Source: Effrenium voratum
Lineage: Eukaryota; Sar; Dinophyceae; Suessiales; Symbiodiniaceae
Direction: 5' to 3'
Assembly: GCA_963377175.1 (NCBI GenBank)
Contig: CAUJNA010001624.1
Location: forward strand, 143,501 to 207,500
Length of the DNA stretch: 64,000 nucleotides
The translations under genes and the position numbers were made by a program. Shown in pieces: positions 9,825 to 20,999 of the stretch; positions within the stretch are counted from its first letter, which is position 1; the number at the start of each line of letters is the position of its first letter. The notes under the pieces were generated by a model, which ran no database searches, was not told where the DNA came from, and saw nothing but the letters and a program-made list of their open reading frames with translations.

Positions 9825-10222
9825 GCACGCTCACGCCAACGCAATAGCACACGCACGCACGCGAGCGCACACACACGGCGCACGCGCACCCACACAAACA
9901 TCCACAGTACAACCACAACAGCACGCATCCACTCTCACACACACACACATGCGCACACACAAACGCAAACACAAACACAAACACAAACACAAACACAAAC
10001 ACAAACACACACACAGAGAGACACACACACACACAGACACACACAGACACACAGAGACACACACACACACAGACACACACACACACACAAACAGACACAC
10101 GAGCATGCACGTGCACAAGCACGCTCGCATGGAGGCAAGCAGGCATGCACGTATGCACGCACCCACACACCCACGCGCCCACGCACCGAGCCAGCCAGCC
10201 AGCCAGCCAGCCAGCCACACGC
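9825..10222. repeat. AC-rich compound microsatellite
   Basis: About 400 bp of CA repeats with CACG, AAAC (9961-10008), CACAGA and terminal CCAG units. Open frames of Cys-Val or His-Thr repeats across it are artefacts. Confidence 0.95.
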
Positions 10223-10229
10223 ACAAACA

Positions 10230-11340
10230 CTCTGGAAACTGGAAACGTAACTGGGTGGTTCTTGGAAAGCTCTCATATGTACACTTGCTTATTCATGGAA
10301 ACAATAGCTATGTTCTGGTAGTTAGTCATATGTAATGTTTCAATTGTACTTTCACCATGGTCAATGGAGATGGAGCAATTTCCCTTAGATCTGGGTTAGT
10401 ACCAAAATGACTAAAGCTACTTGGATACGTTGAGTGCTATGCTATCTACTTTTACAGCTCAATTTGGCAAACCGACAATCTTACGCCAAATGCCACTGAA
10501 CAGCGTGCCTTAGCCTCACCAAAACAAGTAGCGGAGGTGCAGATGTTACTCGAGGTTATTCACCATACTGTCAACCCCAGATTCGACCTGGCAGATTGGA
10601 TCCCCTCTTAAAGTGATTTGTGTCCCCTCTTAAATGAGACCACCGCATTCATCAACCAGGGCTTTGCCAAATGTTGGCTATGGCTTGAGAGGCCAATGCC
10701 CTGAGCGGGTGGAAGTTCCGCGCAAAAGCTAGCGTTTCGTCCGAAGATGGGAAACAAGCAAACTTCAGGTTTTAAACTACAGCCTAAAACTTGTTCAGGT
10801 TACAGCAGTTGCATTTCCAGCTCGGCTCCCAATAGTGTATGGCTCGCGTATTTGAAGCTTGAGTTATCTTGGGTTTAGAATCCTAGCAATGGTTTTGCTC
10901 GTCAAACGACAAGCATCCAACATCCTAGCAAATGTGTTGACCATGATTCGGAGAAATTGCGCAACCCTGCTTGAAAATGAAAAGCACGTCCTCGGGGCAA
11001 GTCCCTCCCTAGGAAATGATCACAGAGATATACCCTTACCATACTAATATGTATACCTGGACCCTCAAAAAGGAACAATTTTTCGCGTGTTACGTTTTTG
11101 CTTAGCTTATTTCGCCAAATGAGCGGAATTTCCGAAATCTAGGCGGAAACTGCCAATTGCATGTTTCGCTGCGATTTCTGCTGATTTAGCCTGATCTTAT
11201 ACATAGACCAGCGCTTCTCGAAGGGCTTTCATGCAGGCACCTTCCAGAATAGGAGTGGGACATGTAGGTTTCCATTGAGCTTCAGCTAGGAAATTGCTCC
11301 CAATTGTTGCAATCAATGGATTTGAGCCAAACTCTTAAAA
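10230..11340. other. Stretch without supported gene
   Basis: AT-richer unique-looking sequence with no frame showing GC3 bias and no dispersed repeat recognised. Confidence 0.5.
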
Positions 11341-11352
11341 CTTGGCCACTCA

Positions 11353-11440
11353 AAATACGCGGATATCGGCGGGAAATACGCGGAAATCGGCGAAACAAAT
11401 GCGGAAATCGGCGGAACATGCACGGAAATCGGCGGAAAGG
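11353..11440. repeat. GCGGAAATCGGCGGAA-type tandem repeat
   Basis: About five degenerate units of GCGGAAATCGGCGGAA with spacers. It resembles the AAATTTCCGAAATCT-type sequence near 11120. Confidence 0.8.
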
Positions 11441-11875
11441 CCCAAACAAAACTTTATTCAAACTTGCCTGTGTCGCTTGAACAAGTTGCGGACTGGGCAC
11501 CAGTCGTACGTGGCTCTCATGAACATCTGCTGAGCAATGGTGCTCAACATGGTAGTTTTGATGACTGTCGATAGGTTGAAAGGGTCTAGAGTTCGTAGGC
11601 TTGGAATTGACCATGGAATTGATGAGGGCCAAGTAGTGGCTGGCAAGCAACCATGAGCCATGGAGAGGTCGAACCGAAATTCACGTGTTACTTTTCTGTT
11701 TGTTTTGTGTGTGTACATATCGTAAATATGCACGTGTTTTCCAGCAATTCGCGTTATGTCTGCTTTTCAAACAAAATGTTGGGAAATTGTTCTTAAAGAA
11801 GTTCTAGGTGTGTATATATCTATATACATATGTCAGGGTTTGTATTTTTTTAGGGTGGCCGGGCAGGAAGGTTTG

Positions 11876-11948
11876 AGTACGGGGTATGATTCGCAGGTAT
11901 GATTCGCGGGTATGATTCGGGGTATGATTCGGGGGTATGATTCGCGGA

Positions 11949-11980
<32 letters not shown>

Positions 11981-12050
11981 CAGTTCGCAGAAGTAGTTGT
12001 ACTAGTAGTAATATTGTAGTAGTAACATCAGTAGTAGTAGTAGCAGTAGC

Positions 12051-12096
<46 letters not shown>

Positions 12097-12100
12097 ACAA

Positions 12101-12156
<56 letters not shown>

Positions 12157-12596
12157 ACAGTAGTAGCAGCGACTGTAGTGGCGCGGAAGCTTTGAAAAGA
12201 CTTGGCGCTGGCCTTGGCAAGGCCAGTTCATTGCGCGGGTATGATTCGGGTATGATTCGCGGGTATGATTCGGCTAGGTGCAAAACGGCACTGATTACAA
12301 ACTCGTAGAAGCTGTGGTAGTAGTAGTAGTAGTAGCAGTAGTAGTGGTAGTAGTAGTAGTAGTAGTAGTAGCAGAAGTAGTGGTAGCAGCTGTAGCATAA
12401 GCAGCAGCGGCTGTAGTGGTGCGGACGCTGTGAAAAAGACTTAGCACTAGCCTTGGCAGGGGAAGCTCATTGTCCGGGTATGATTCGGGTATGATTCGCG
12501 GGTATGATTCGGCTAGGTGCAAAACGGCACTGATTACACACTCAGAATGATGTATGTGGTAGTAGTGAGTAGTAGCAGCAGCAGCAGAAGCAGGAA

Positions 12597-12671
<75 letters not shown>

Positions 12672-12723
12672 AAGCAGCAGTAGCGGTGGTAGTGGTAGTA
12701 ATACTCGTAGTCGCGGTAGTAGC

Positions 12724-12755
<32 letters not shown>

Positions 12756-12793
12756 TGGTAGTAGCAGTAGTAGTACTAATTGAAGTAGTAATT

Positions 12794-12857
<64 letters not shown>

Positions 12858-13028
12858 CAGTGGCAGTGGTAGTATTGGGTAGCGCTGGTGGTGGTTGTTG
12901 TGGAGACAGTGAACAACACAAAACGGTAGAAGAACAGTAGCATCTTGCAGCATACGTTTTAAGGGGTATGATTCGGGGGTATGATTCGGGGTATGATTCG
13001 GGGGTATGATTCGGGGGTATGATTCGGG
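11876..13028. repeat. Compound satellite: (TAG)n blocks and GGTATGATTCG blocks
   Basis: Blocks of TAG/CAG trinucleotides (11946-12055, 12055-12172, 12308-12405, 12549-12860) alternate with clusters of the GGTATGATTCG unit (11876-11945, 12236-12272, 12475-12516, 12963-13028). The unique-looking spacer at 12166-12300 recurs with about 85% identity at 12402-12540, so the array has a higher-order unit near 240 bp. Leu-, Ser- or Thr-only open frames here are artefacts. Confidence 0.9.
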
Positions 13029-13179
13029 GAGGTCCCACCTTCTGCCTTTTGAAGCAACTCAACACACCAAAAAAAGACAAACCCATGTATATATATATAT
13101 ATAGGTTATGTATCATTACACCTGCAAAAAGAGCAACAAGTACCGTAACCGCACTAGAAACAGCGCGAATTCAAGGAAC

Positions 13180-13292
13180 GCAACGGGATTTGTTTAGCCG
13201 CATCCGATGCCATGTCTACTAGGAGAATGGCACAACTAAAAACACCAACAACCTCGATGCAAACCAACACCATGTCTTTCAGGACATTGATG
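13180..13292 (-). CDS. Possible exon with one hydrophobic segment
   Basis: The frame reads NVLKDMVLVCIEVVGVFSCA, then ILLVDMASDAAKQ, which would make one membrane helix. GC3 is only moderate and splice sites are unclear, so this is a weak call. No family is recognised. Confidence 0.3.
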
Positions 13293-13735
13293 TTTAGTTC
13301 TGTTTCTGTGTTTGTTGGTTTTCTTCGAGGGATTCGGTTTGTGCAGATGGGAGGCCTCTCAGACATCGTTTGGCTTGGCAAATAAGATGCCCTTCAAGAT
13401 TGCTCAAACACATGCACACGAGGACTACTTTGTCTTCATGTTCACCTAAATCACACTTGTGGGAAACCTCAGAAGCCCACCGCTCAGAGCATGGGTGCCC
13501 GTATGGCATTTGCTACTTGCTTCAAAGTTGCGACTTCCCAGCCGGAGCTGCAAAAGTGCACTTCGCAAAAACTGCCCACCCCACCCCCACCCCACCCCAC
13601 CCCCACCCCCACCCCCACCCCCACCCCGCACTAGTGACCTTCTATCTTGGAAGCTGCGCAGGCCAAGGATTTGAGCCTGGGGCCTCTCGCCTCCAAGCGG
13701 AACCAAAGACTCAAACCTGCGTAACCCTAGATCTT

Positions 13736-13852
13736 CTAGGTCCTCCAGTAGAGAGGTTAGAATAAGGGTACCCTTTGTTTCTGTAGTCTATTTTAGTAGG
13801 GGAACCCTCCCCCCAAAAAAGAAAGGGTAAAAGTTGGCACTGGGGGAGCTAG
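13736..13852. mobile_element. Family B short TIR element, copy 2
   Basis: It begins CTAGGTCCTCCAGTAGAGAG and ends CACTGGGGGAGCTAG, with the core TTCTGTAGTCTATTTTAGTA. It lies about 40 bp from exon 13894-14032. Confidence 0.82.
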
Positions 13853-13893
13853 CTCTTTAGCTGTGAGCCAGACCCATCATTTCAATCAGATCC

Positions 13894-14032
13894 CCAGCTG
13901 AGCGGAAACCGCTTCCCAGTGCCCCAGTTCACGAGCCCGGGCCTTCTCCATTCGGGAGGGCCGGCGCTGCTCTGTGGCCTCCGGAAAAAAACGGGCCAAC
14001 GCCTTGCGAAAGTTGGTCTTGGTACAGAACAC
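13894..14032 (-). CDS. Exon of unidentified basic protein
   Basis: After the acceptor GGGCTAG the frame reads VFCTKTNFRKALARFFPEAT, then EQRRPSRMEKARARELGHWE, with very high GC3. The donor is not certain (GA or GC near 13894). Charge and composition suggest a helical segment. The function is unknown. Confidence 0.7.
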
Positions 14033-14374
14033 CTAGCCCATGCTGCATGTTTTGCTTGTTTGAACGGCAGGAGGAGCTCTTGTGCCAAAACATGTATTTT
14101 ATAACCCATGTCCAAGACCTGAATTAAGAATTGGATCCCCAAGCAATGAGCTCGTTTTACCAGGTGAGCTCTTTACCATGACTCGTCTTACCAGGTGAGC
14201 TCGCCATAAATTATGTTCCCTTTGATCAACCATTTCTAGGCTACCCGGTAAACCAGCTAGAAAGGCAACCAACCCAGCTGGGCGGTGCTTTTCTGCTGGC
14301 TTCTTGAATCGAGCCGGATTCACGTTGGGAGCCAATCAGCGAGAATCAGCAAAATGATGTCAGGCAAAAAAGAC

Positions 14375-14482
14375 CTCCCGCTTGAATCAGCTTCCCAATT
14401 GGCTGTTGGCCAATCCAAGCCAGGGCTCGGCGAATCTGAGCACTAGGACACAGAACGGGCCCTCCCTCGGGTCCCATGATGT
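14375..14482 (-). CDS. Exon of unidentified protein
   Basis: After the acceptor GTCACCAG the frame reads IMGPEGGPVLCPSAQIRRAL, then AWIGQQPIGKLIQAGG, ending at GGAG then GTCTTT. Both splice sites are canonical. Confidence 0.6.
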
Positions 14483-14864
14483 CTGGTGACTTCATGGGCA
14501 CTTGCCCATTTCCATGCGAGACAACCCTTCGATGGTGCAACCATGTGGGCTTCCGTTAAACAAACAAAATGCAGAAAAGGCCTCAAGGTTTGTTCGAGGC
14601 GCCCAGAAAACACGAACCACTGGCCACCCAGTTACCGGGCTTGTGTGTAAAGGACATGAGATAATGCCATGTGGTGGTTTGGGCGCCGGTCCGGAACGCA
14701 CATCTGCGTCCAAAAAGGCTTCAGTTGGACTAACCGAATCCTCGATCCCTGACTCACATTCTAAGGGGATTGGGCAACAAACAGCACAAACTTTGCCCTT
14801 GCAACTCATGGACGAATGTTCTTCACACAAACTTTATGCAGGAACTCATGCAACCACTACAAAG

Positions 14865-15018
14865 GGTCCAAATCCTGCGACTGAGGCGCAGGAAAAGGGA
14901 TTGCGTCTGGAGTGCCCGGCCAAACATGGCAAGCGACGTCTCTTTGCTGAAGGGGTTTGGACCCCACCCGGAAGACATCGCTTTCTGCCGGAATCTGCGT
15001 GTGACTCTTGGTTGCACT
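14865..15018 (-). CDS. Exon of unidentified basic protein
   Basis: The minus frame reads RVTRRFRQKAMSSGWGPNPF, then SKETSLAMFGRALQTQSLFL. Third-position G/C is higher than in the overlapping plus frame, and neighbouring exons are also minus, so minus is preferred. A 213-residue plus-strand open frame over the same area is probably a shadow. Confidence 0.5.
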
Positions 15019-15302
15019 TGCATAGATTGAGTTTGGGTCCGACAAAAAACATCGAGGGTGTTGCTGATGACAATTCATCGGCATTAAAATCAACCTTGGG
15101 TCAAGTTTCGGGACGGGGGGGCCATAACCCACTTGAATCATAACCCCTAGATAGCAGCCTAAGGATGTTCCTATCTCTGGTAAGCCCTGCAGCAACCCCT
15201 CAGAAACCATCTTGGTTGAAGTGAAAACTGGGGGAGTTGAAAGTGGACAACAGAATTCGGCTAGTCTCCAAATAGGGGAACCCAAGCGCGGGTGGAGTCC
15301 CT

Positions 15303-15445
15303 TTGGACGCATTGGATGCCCAAAAAACAGCGACGGTCACCCTGAAGTCGGCTCCAGAAGCTGCTAGCCATGCCGCTGCTCTCATCGCCGTGTCTAGGGA
15401 GGCTAAGCTATCAGTGCCTGCCGGACAGGAGAAGGCGAGCGGATA
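15303..15445 (+). CDS. Possible plus-strand exon, Ala/Lys-rich
   Basis: The plus frame reads LDALDAQKTATVTLKSAPEA, then ASHAAALIAVSREAKLSVPA, with purine-first codons. A minus frame is also open and GC3-rich, so strand is uncertain; if plus, it breaks the unidirectional pattern. Confidence 0.38.
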
Positions 15446-16407
15446 CCCTGTGTTTCGTTGGCTGCATTTTTTTCAGGTGACCTAGGCAGCTTCATGTTGA
15501 CCAACCCCCCCCCCCCCCGCCCAATTTGCCGCTTCTGTAGGGCGTGTTGTGTTGTGTTTTTTTTCAAGTCCCAAACCTTTTGGTGTCCGAGTGGGGCCGA
15601 CAACCCTAGTCCTCGTGGATTCATCTGCTGTTTACGCAACTGTGCACTTTTATTTCAAAGGGAACTAGGGTATGTTTCTGTTGCCCAGCCCTGCATTTGC
15701 AACTGCGCTGCATCTGCAGGTGCAGAATCAGGTGTATAGAAGGTATAGCGTGGCTAGAAGTAGGATAGTTATGTCGTAAGGGCAAATAAGACATCTGCAG
15801 GAGATATGGTTCCTGCAAATGCTTGCCGCTGGACCAATGCACAAAACATTTTCCCTTGCTTTGCGCGGCAAGGAGCAGAATCCACATGCACATGATTCGG
15901 CTGAAGATACAATGACCCCCTTTCAAGAGGGCGCGTACACGTCTAGGGAGTCCTTTGGTTTCCCCAACGAGCTCCCTGAAGAAGGGAACCTCGTCATCGC
16001 TTTGAGGTATGCAACAGTGTGTGTGTGTGTGTGGGTGAGCCCTGCAGAGCCGGGTGCAAAACGAGCAATCAAGAATCCATGCCCCCCTGCTAAGGGAAAG
16101 TAAAAGCAATCGAAACATGTTGAAACTCTGCTCCTTTCAAATGATCGTTACATGGAAGCCTCATATGTATGTTCATGCTCAAGGCATTCGAGGAGGTCTT
16201 TCGAGGAAATCAAGAAGGGCACGTCACACATATTCAGACGTTTTGCGGTTTGGTGGGGTGGTTTCACTTTGTTCAAGGAAATCATGAAGAACGCCCCGGC
16301 CCTGTGCTTTTGGAAAGTGAAAGCCCCCCTCAAAAAAAAAACACTATCTCCCCCCTCCCCCCTCTCCTGGCCCCGTGTTTTGGGAAAGTAAACGCAAAAA
16401 AAAAAGC

Positions 16408-16510
16408 GCCGCCCCCTCCGTCAGATCCCCTCCCCCGCCATCGTCGCTGGTTTGCTTGCTGCTCACCGCGGCGGGAGCCTCCTCAAGGCCTCGAAGCAGT
16501 GGGAACCCTC
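16408..16510 (-). CDS. Possible exon, Gly/Asp-rich
   Basis: The frame reads GLEEAPAAVSSKQTSDDGGG, then GDLTEGAA, an acidic linker-like composition. Borders were not fixed. Confidence 0.42.
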
Positions 16511-16978
16511 CGGGGATGTTCAGCTCCCGTTTCCCAAAAGGTACTCCGTTTGTCGAATTCACAAAAATATCAAACACAAACAAGGTACCTCTCCAAAAAA
16601 GAACTCCAAGAAACAACTCCGTTTCAAAATGCGGCCCCCGTTTTGCACAGCTCAAAAAAGGGAAACCAACAGGCAACCAACCTGCAGGAGTCTCGTATAT
16701 TGAGCACACCGATAAATCTATACACACATGGGTCCGTCTCAAACATGAGGGAACCCCCAAGCATGTCGGTTCCGTTGTCAAACACCAACCAAAAAGGGGC
16801 AAAAGATATGCCCATGTATGTACATCCCCCGATTCCGATTTCCCCACCTATTTCGCGCTTACTCAACTTGTGACAATACACAAAACAGAAACTCGAGGCA
16901 CCCCTTCTTTTCCTAGAACAACACCAAGATACTGGGGAACCCCGAACAACAAGCGGAAAACCATGGGTGAACCCCCTG

Positions 16979-17107
16979 TAGGTCCTCCAGTAGAGAGGTT
17001 AGAATAAGCTTATACTATAGAGCACCCTTTCTTTTTTCTGTAGTCTATTATAGTAACCCTCCCCCCAAAAAAGAAACGGTAAAAGTTGGCACTACTGGGG
17101 GACCTAG
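16979..17107. mobile_element. Family B short TIR element, copy 3
   Basis: TAGGTCCTCCAGTAGAGAG at one end and CTACTGGGGGACCTAG at the other form the clearest inverted ends of the family. It abuts the GC-rich island at 17110-17250. Confidence 0.85.
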
Positions 17108-17109
17108 CC

Positions 17110-17250
17110 CCAGGGGTCTTAGGAGTGGCTCGCCCGCGCGCCGCGCGAAACGCTCGGGTCGGTTTCTTCGCGCCGAGGGGCCGGGGGGCTTCGCCATCCG
17201 AGGGGGGCTCCCGGGGGGCACGCAGCTCGGCACGAAGGAGAGGCCTGGCC
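17110..17250 (-). CDS. Possible exon, Arg/Pro-rich
   Basis: The minus frame reads RAELRAPREPPSDGEAPRPL, then GAKKPTRAFRAARGRATP, with nearly every third base G or C. The whole island is GC-rich, so frame choice is soft. Confidence 0.42.
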
Positions 17251-17282
17251 AAGGCGAATCATCGCCATTTGCCTAAGCCCCC

Positions 17283-17370
17283 TGAAAAAAATAGGAACAA
17301 AATCCAGTCGTCATAGATTCCCTTGAAAACCAACAGGGGAAATTACGAATAGTCTGAATTAAGCAAATTC
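17283..17370. repeat. Family M dispersed repeat, copy 1
   Basis: It contains AACAAAATCCAGTCGTCATA, AACAGGGGAAATTACGAATA and TTAAGCAAAT. A related copy (19245-19330) lies just beyond the 17.7-19.2 kb array, and a fragment is at 8060-8100. Confidence 0.65.
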
Positions 17371-17481
17371 GCCTCGGCCCCAAAGGGGCCAAGGGCGCTC
17401 AGATCTCTTCTCCAAAGAGAATCTTCGCTTTTCCCCTCCCCCAACCCCCTCCCCAACCAAAATTTTGCCGGGCCCCCCCAC

Positions 17482-17693
17482 CCATGTCGGCTGGACCCAA
17501 AATCCTGTCCGGCGGGCCTTGAAATTTTCGGGGTTCGTCGGCGTCCAGCTCCATGGGTCCATTTTTGTCGAAAATGTGCTGACAATTGCCAGCACTTCAC
17601 GCTGCGCACTGGCAGCAGCACTTCGGGCAGCCCCGCAAGCAGCCGCGCCTCCTCGCAGTCTGGCTTCCGAGTCCAGGCGCAGACCGAAAATCA
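17482..17693 (-). CDS. Exon of unidentified Ala-rich protein
   Basis: About 70 codons. After the acceptor CAATTTTTTAG the frame reads IFGLRLDSEARLRGGAAACG, AARSAAASAQREVLAIVSTF, then KMDPWSWTPTNPENFKARRT. The donor is TGG then GTGGGG. It is one of the longest exons here. No domain is recognised. Confidence 0.68.
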
Positions 17694-17734
17694 CTAAAAA
17701 ATTGCTTTTTTGTCCTGAAAAGCATGACCTCCTG

Positions 17735-19215
17735 GTGGCCAGGCCTGCCTGACGTGTCTGAGACTAGGCTCAGGCCCAGCCCAACCAGCAGCCCGCCTGC
17801 TGGCCAGGCCTGTCAGCCCCACCCAGCCTCAGGCCCAAGCTTGTCTGAAACAGGCCTACCCCAAGTCATCCAGCAAGCCCAGCCCAGCGCCCAGCCCAGG
17901 CCCTAGGCCGGCCCCAAGGTCAGGTTTGTCTAACGCCAACGACCCAGTCTCACGTGTCTGAAACTGGTCTCAAGCTATGCCAGCCACCAAGCCCGTCTGA
18001 CGTGCCCCAGCCCCCTCAGTCCGGCTGCCCAAGCAACTCAGCCCCTCCTGCTTGCGTCTGGCCCCAAGCCATCCAGCAGGCCCAGCCCCGTCTCAAAGTA
18101 CGCCAGCCTGAGACTGGCCTCAGGCCCAGCCCAGCCAACTCGCCACCCAGCCTCGGGCCCAAGTGTGTATGAAACAGGCCTTGCCCATCCAGCAACCCGC
18201 CCAAGCACAGCTCAGCCCAGCCCGCCCAGCCCAAGTTCCAGGCACAACCAGCGTCCGGCTGCCCGGCAGCCAGCAACCCACCCATGGCTTCGCAGCCTCG
18301 TGGCTGAGACTAGCTTCAGGCCCAGCCCAAAGCCTGCCCAGCCCAGGCCCCAGCGCATCTCAGGGCATGCCAGCCACTACCGGCCCCCAGCTCCCAGCCC
18401 ACCAGCAGGCTCAGCCCAGTGTGCCAAGGTCAGGTTTGTCTAACATGTCTGAGACTGGCCTCTGAGACTGGTCTCAAGCTATGCCAGCTACTCAGCAGCC
18501 CAGGCTGACCAGGCCCCTTCGGCGCAGTCTGAGACTGGTCTCAAGGTATGCCAGCCTGAGACTAGCCTCAGGCCCAGTCCCTCAGCCCGCCTGCTGGCGT
18601 GTCTTACGTGTCTAGCCAGCAACTCGCTACCCAGCCTCAGCCCATCCAGCAACCCGCCCAAGCACAGCTCAGCCCAGCCAGCCGAAGTTCCAGGCGCAAC
18701 CAACACCATAATCCAGCTGCCCAGCACCACCCATGGCTTCGCAGCCTCGTGGCTGAGACTAGCTTCAGGCCCAGCCCAACCAGCAACCCGCCTAAGCCAA
18801 CCCCACCCAAGCCCACCCGGTTTGAGACTCGCAGGCCTCAGCCTATCTAGCGCCGAGACTGGGCCTCACCAGCCTGGGCTCAACTAGCGTCTAGCCCAGC
18901 CCAGTCCGCCTGCTGGCCAGGCCTGTCTGACGTGTCTGAAACTGGCCTCAGGCCCAGCCCAGCCATAGCCCAGCCCCCTCAGTGCGGCTGCCCAGCCCGC
19001 CGTAAACTAGCTTCAGCTCAACCAACAACCCACGCAAGCAAGGTCCAGCCAAGCTGCCCGAGACTAGCTTCAGGCCCAGCGCAGGCTTATCTGATGTGTC
19101 TGAGACTAGCCTGTGGCCCAGCCCAACCAGGCGAGGCCGGCTTGTCTGACTTGTCTGGAGCCAGCTTCAGGTATTCGGACCTTCCCAACACTGGATTTCG
19201 GTGTTCCTGACCCTT
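17735..19215. repeat. C-rich degenerate tandem/cluster repeat
   Basis: About 1.5 kb built from recombined short motifs: GTGTCTGAGACTAGCTTCAG, GGCCCAGCCCAACCAG, AGCCCGCCTGCTGGC, TCTGAAACAGGCCT and CTCAAGCTATGCCAGC each recur two to six times at irregular spacing. The plus strand is strongly C- over G-biased. All frames are interrupted, so it is not a coding repeat as it stands. Confidence 0.88.
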
Positions 19216-19244
19216 CCCTCAAACTAGGCTGGGCCGAGGCGGGC

Positions 19245-19330
19245 AACGCGAAGCATAGAAACAAATCCAGTGAAAAATCCCTTCAACACCAAGAGGGGAA
19301 AATAAAAAGTAGTCTTAATTGAGCAAATGG
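19245..19330. repeat. Family M dispersed repeat, copy 2
   Basis: AAACAAATCCAGTGAAAAAT, then CAAGAGGGGAAAATAAAAAG and TTAATTGAGCAAATGG. It is a diverged partner of 17283-17370 on the other side of the C-rich array, in the same orientation. Confidence 0.62.
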
Positions 19331-20096
19331 AAGCTTGGGGTTCAGGCAGTGCCACCATGAAAACAATGGTTGGGTTCGTATTTCACCGCCATTGTTTACC
19401 TAAGCGAAGGGTTGTCCTCCAAAGTGGGTCCCCTTGCCATGTTTTTAGCGGGTGGTTGAACCCTAAAGGGAAGGGAGGACCAAAAAATGAGTGATTTCTT
19501 GGTCCCTTGAACTGGGCGTCCGTTTGGGCGTGTGTTGACACTCCCCTTTCTCGGGCAGATTACAAAACCAAGCCTGGAAGGAAGTAAGGACTTCATGCCA
19601 CCCCTAGGTGAGCTTCCAAGTTGCCCACATGCACGCAGCAAGCCGGAATTACTCATGACCTTTGGATATCTCATTTTTCTTTCCCCCTAGACTCACCCAT
19701 CCACCCTTCTCCTTTAGGAGCTTACCCTTCAGCGCTATGGTCCAACCCACTTAAAGGGGCTATGTAGAGGTAAAAGAGGACTCTCCCCTCGCGAAAAAGG
19801 AAAGGTGCCACAAAACAAACAACTGCAAGAAAGTGATAGCCATCCTACCTCAAGATCCCAGAGACAAGCCCAAAACAGTCGCAAAGAGCCCCAAGCCTTG
19901 GACGTGTGGTCTTAAGGGAATCCGAGAGACACCATGATGGGTCTCCAAATGGACACACCGACTAGGTGTGTCTCAATTTTGAGGGGATCCGGGAATGGAT
20001 CCAAAAGGTCGGCTTCCGTTTGGTTTCCCTCAAAACTTGAAGACCTGCAAAGTCGATTCGCTTACCCCTGAGAGCTCGATTCGCATACCCCTCAAA

Positions 20097-20193
20097 TGCC
20101 CAGTGGCCATGGGAAAAGAAGGGGCATCTTTTTTTGGGTTAATTCAGTTTAAATGGGAACCCTTCCCAAAAATAGAGCGGAATCCACTGGGCA
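20097..20193. mobile_element. Family K short TIR element, copy 1
   Basis: TGCCCAGTGG and CCACTGGGCA are inverted ends around a GGGCATCTTTTTTT and GGGAACCCTTCCCAAAA core. It matches 30185-30282. Shared flanks (CTCAAA left, ACTGGG right) suggest that the true borders lie a few bases further out. Confidence 0.78.
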
Positions 20194-20241
20194 ACTGGGA
20201 CCCAGTCTCCCATGTTCCGGGTCGACTTCCCAAAAAAGGGG

Positions 20242-20322
20242 TCCTGAATTCCAGAAACTTAGCCGCCCGGAGATGGGCTGACCTGACCATGGCCACAACA
20301 AGCGCGCTCTTTTTCAGGTTTG
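20242..20322 (-). CDS. Probable short exon, helical
   Basis: The frame reads KSALVVAMVRSAHLRAAKFL with strong GC3. Borders are uncertain. No family is recognised. Confidence 0.5.
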
Positions 20323-20702
20323 TCCACAGGGACGGCTGAACCACACCAGTGGAGTCACAAAGAAAACCTGGTATTAACATGGTCTACCCGGAAACATGCC
20401 AAGAAGTAAAAAAAAGAAAAAAGCGGCGATCGGCACCCACCCGGGTTTCGAGTGTGGCCCAGTTGGTAGCTTCCCCATTCTTTCCAGGCATCCTTCTTCG
20501 CAGGAAACCATCAAACTTGTTTTCAGGAAACCATTAAAATCCCAGGGAAACAGCTGGGTTTTGAACAGAACCATGGCTGAAAAGAGTGGTTGGAATCCAA
20601 CCCGAAAAGAGGATCATGATACGGTATGTTCAATACTGAGCTCAGAACCAGTGGGCCCCCAGTGTCTTGCGTCAGAGACACCAGTTACCCACAGCCCCCA
20701 AG

Positions 20703-20818
20703 GCTTGGTTGACGTTGGAAGGGGAGCATCTTTTTTTTAAGCAGTTAAGTGGGTGGATTTCAACCACTAAACCACAATAAGCAAAAATGTAACATGTTTC
20801 CCAACAACGACCATGAAG
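20703..20818. mobile_element. Family G dispersed element, copy 2
   Basis: TTGGTTGACGTTGGAAGGGG, GCAGTTAAGTGGGTGGATTT and CAACCACTAAACCACAATAA in the same order as other family G copies. Confidence 0.82.
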
Positions 20819-20871
20819 GGTAGGGGATTCAGCCCAATACTTTTTGTTTCACGCGCAACGACGTCAGCCGC

Positions 20872-20948
20872 CTGCAAGGCGCAAGTCCTCGTTCCCGTTG
20901 TCCCGTTCGAGGCGAAGCGCCAGCTTTTCGAGAGCGCCTCGGCCCAGA
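20872..20948 (-). CDS. Exon of unidentified coiled-coil-like protein
   Basis: The frame reads LGRGALEKLALRLERDNGNE, then DLRLA, with heptad-like Leu spacing and high GC3. The acceptor is GGGAG and the apparent donor is GC (GCAG then GCGGCT). Confidence 0.58.
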
Positions 20949-20999
20949 CTCCCAGGGGGCAATGCGGGAGTTTCGGGCCTGGTTGGCTTTTCGGGTACC

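Noticed and set aside
9724..10335. Cys/Val-rich and His/Thr-rich proteins
   Set aside because: Translation of the CA-rich microsatellite.
12002..13116. Poly-Leu, poly-Ser and poly-Thr frames
   Set aside because: Translation of (TAG)n on one strand or the other; no flanking exon signal.
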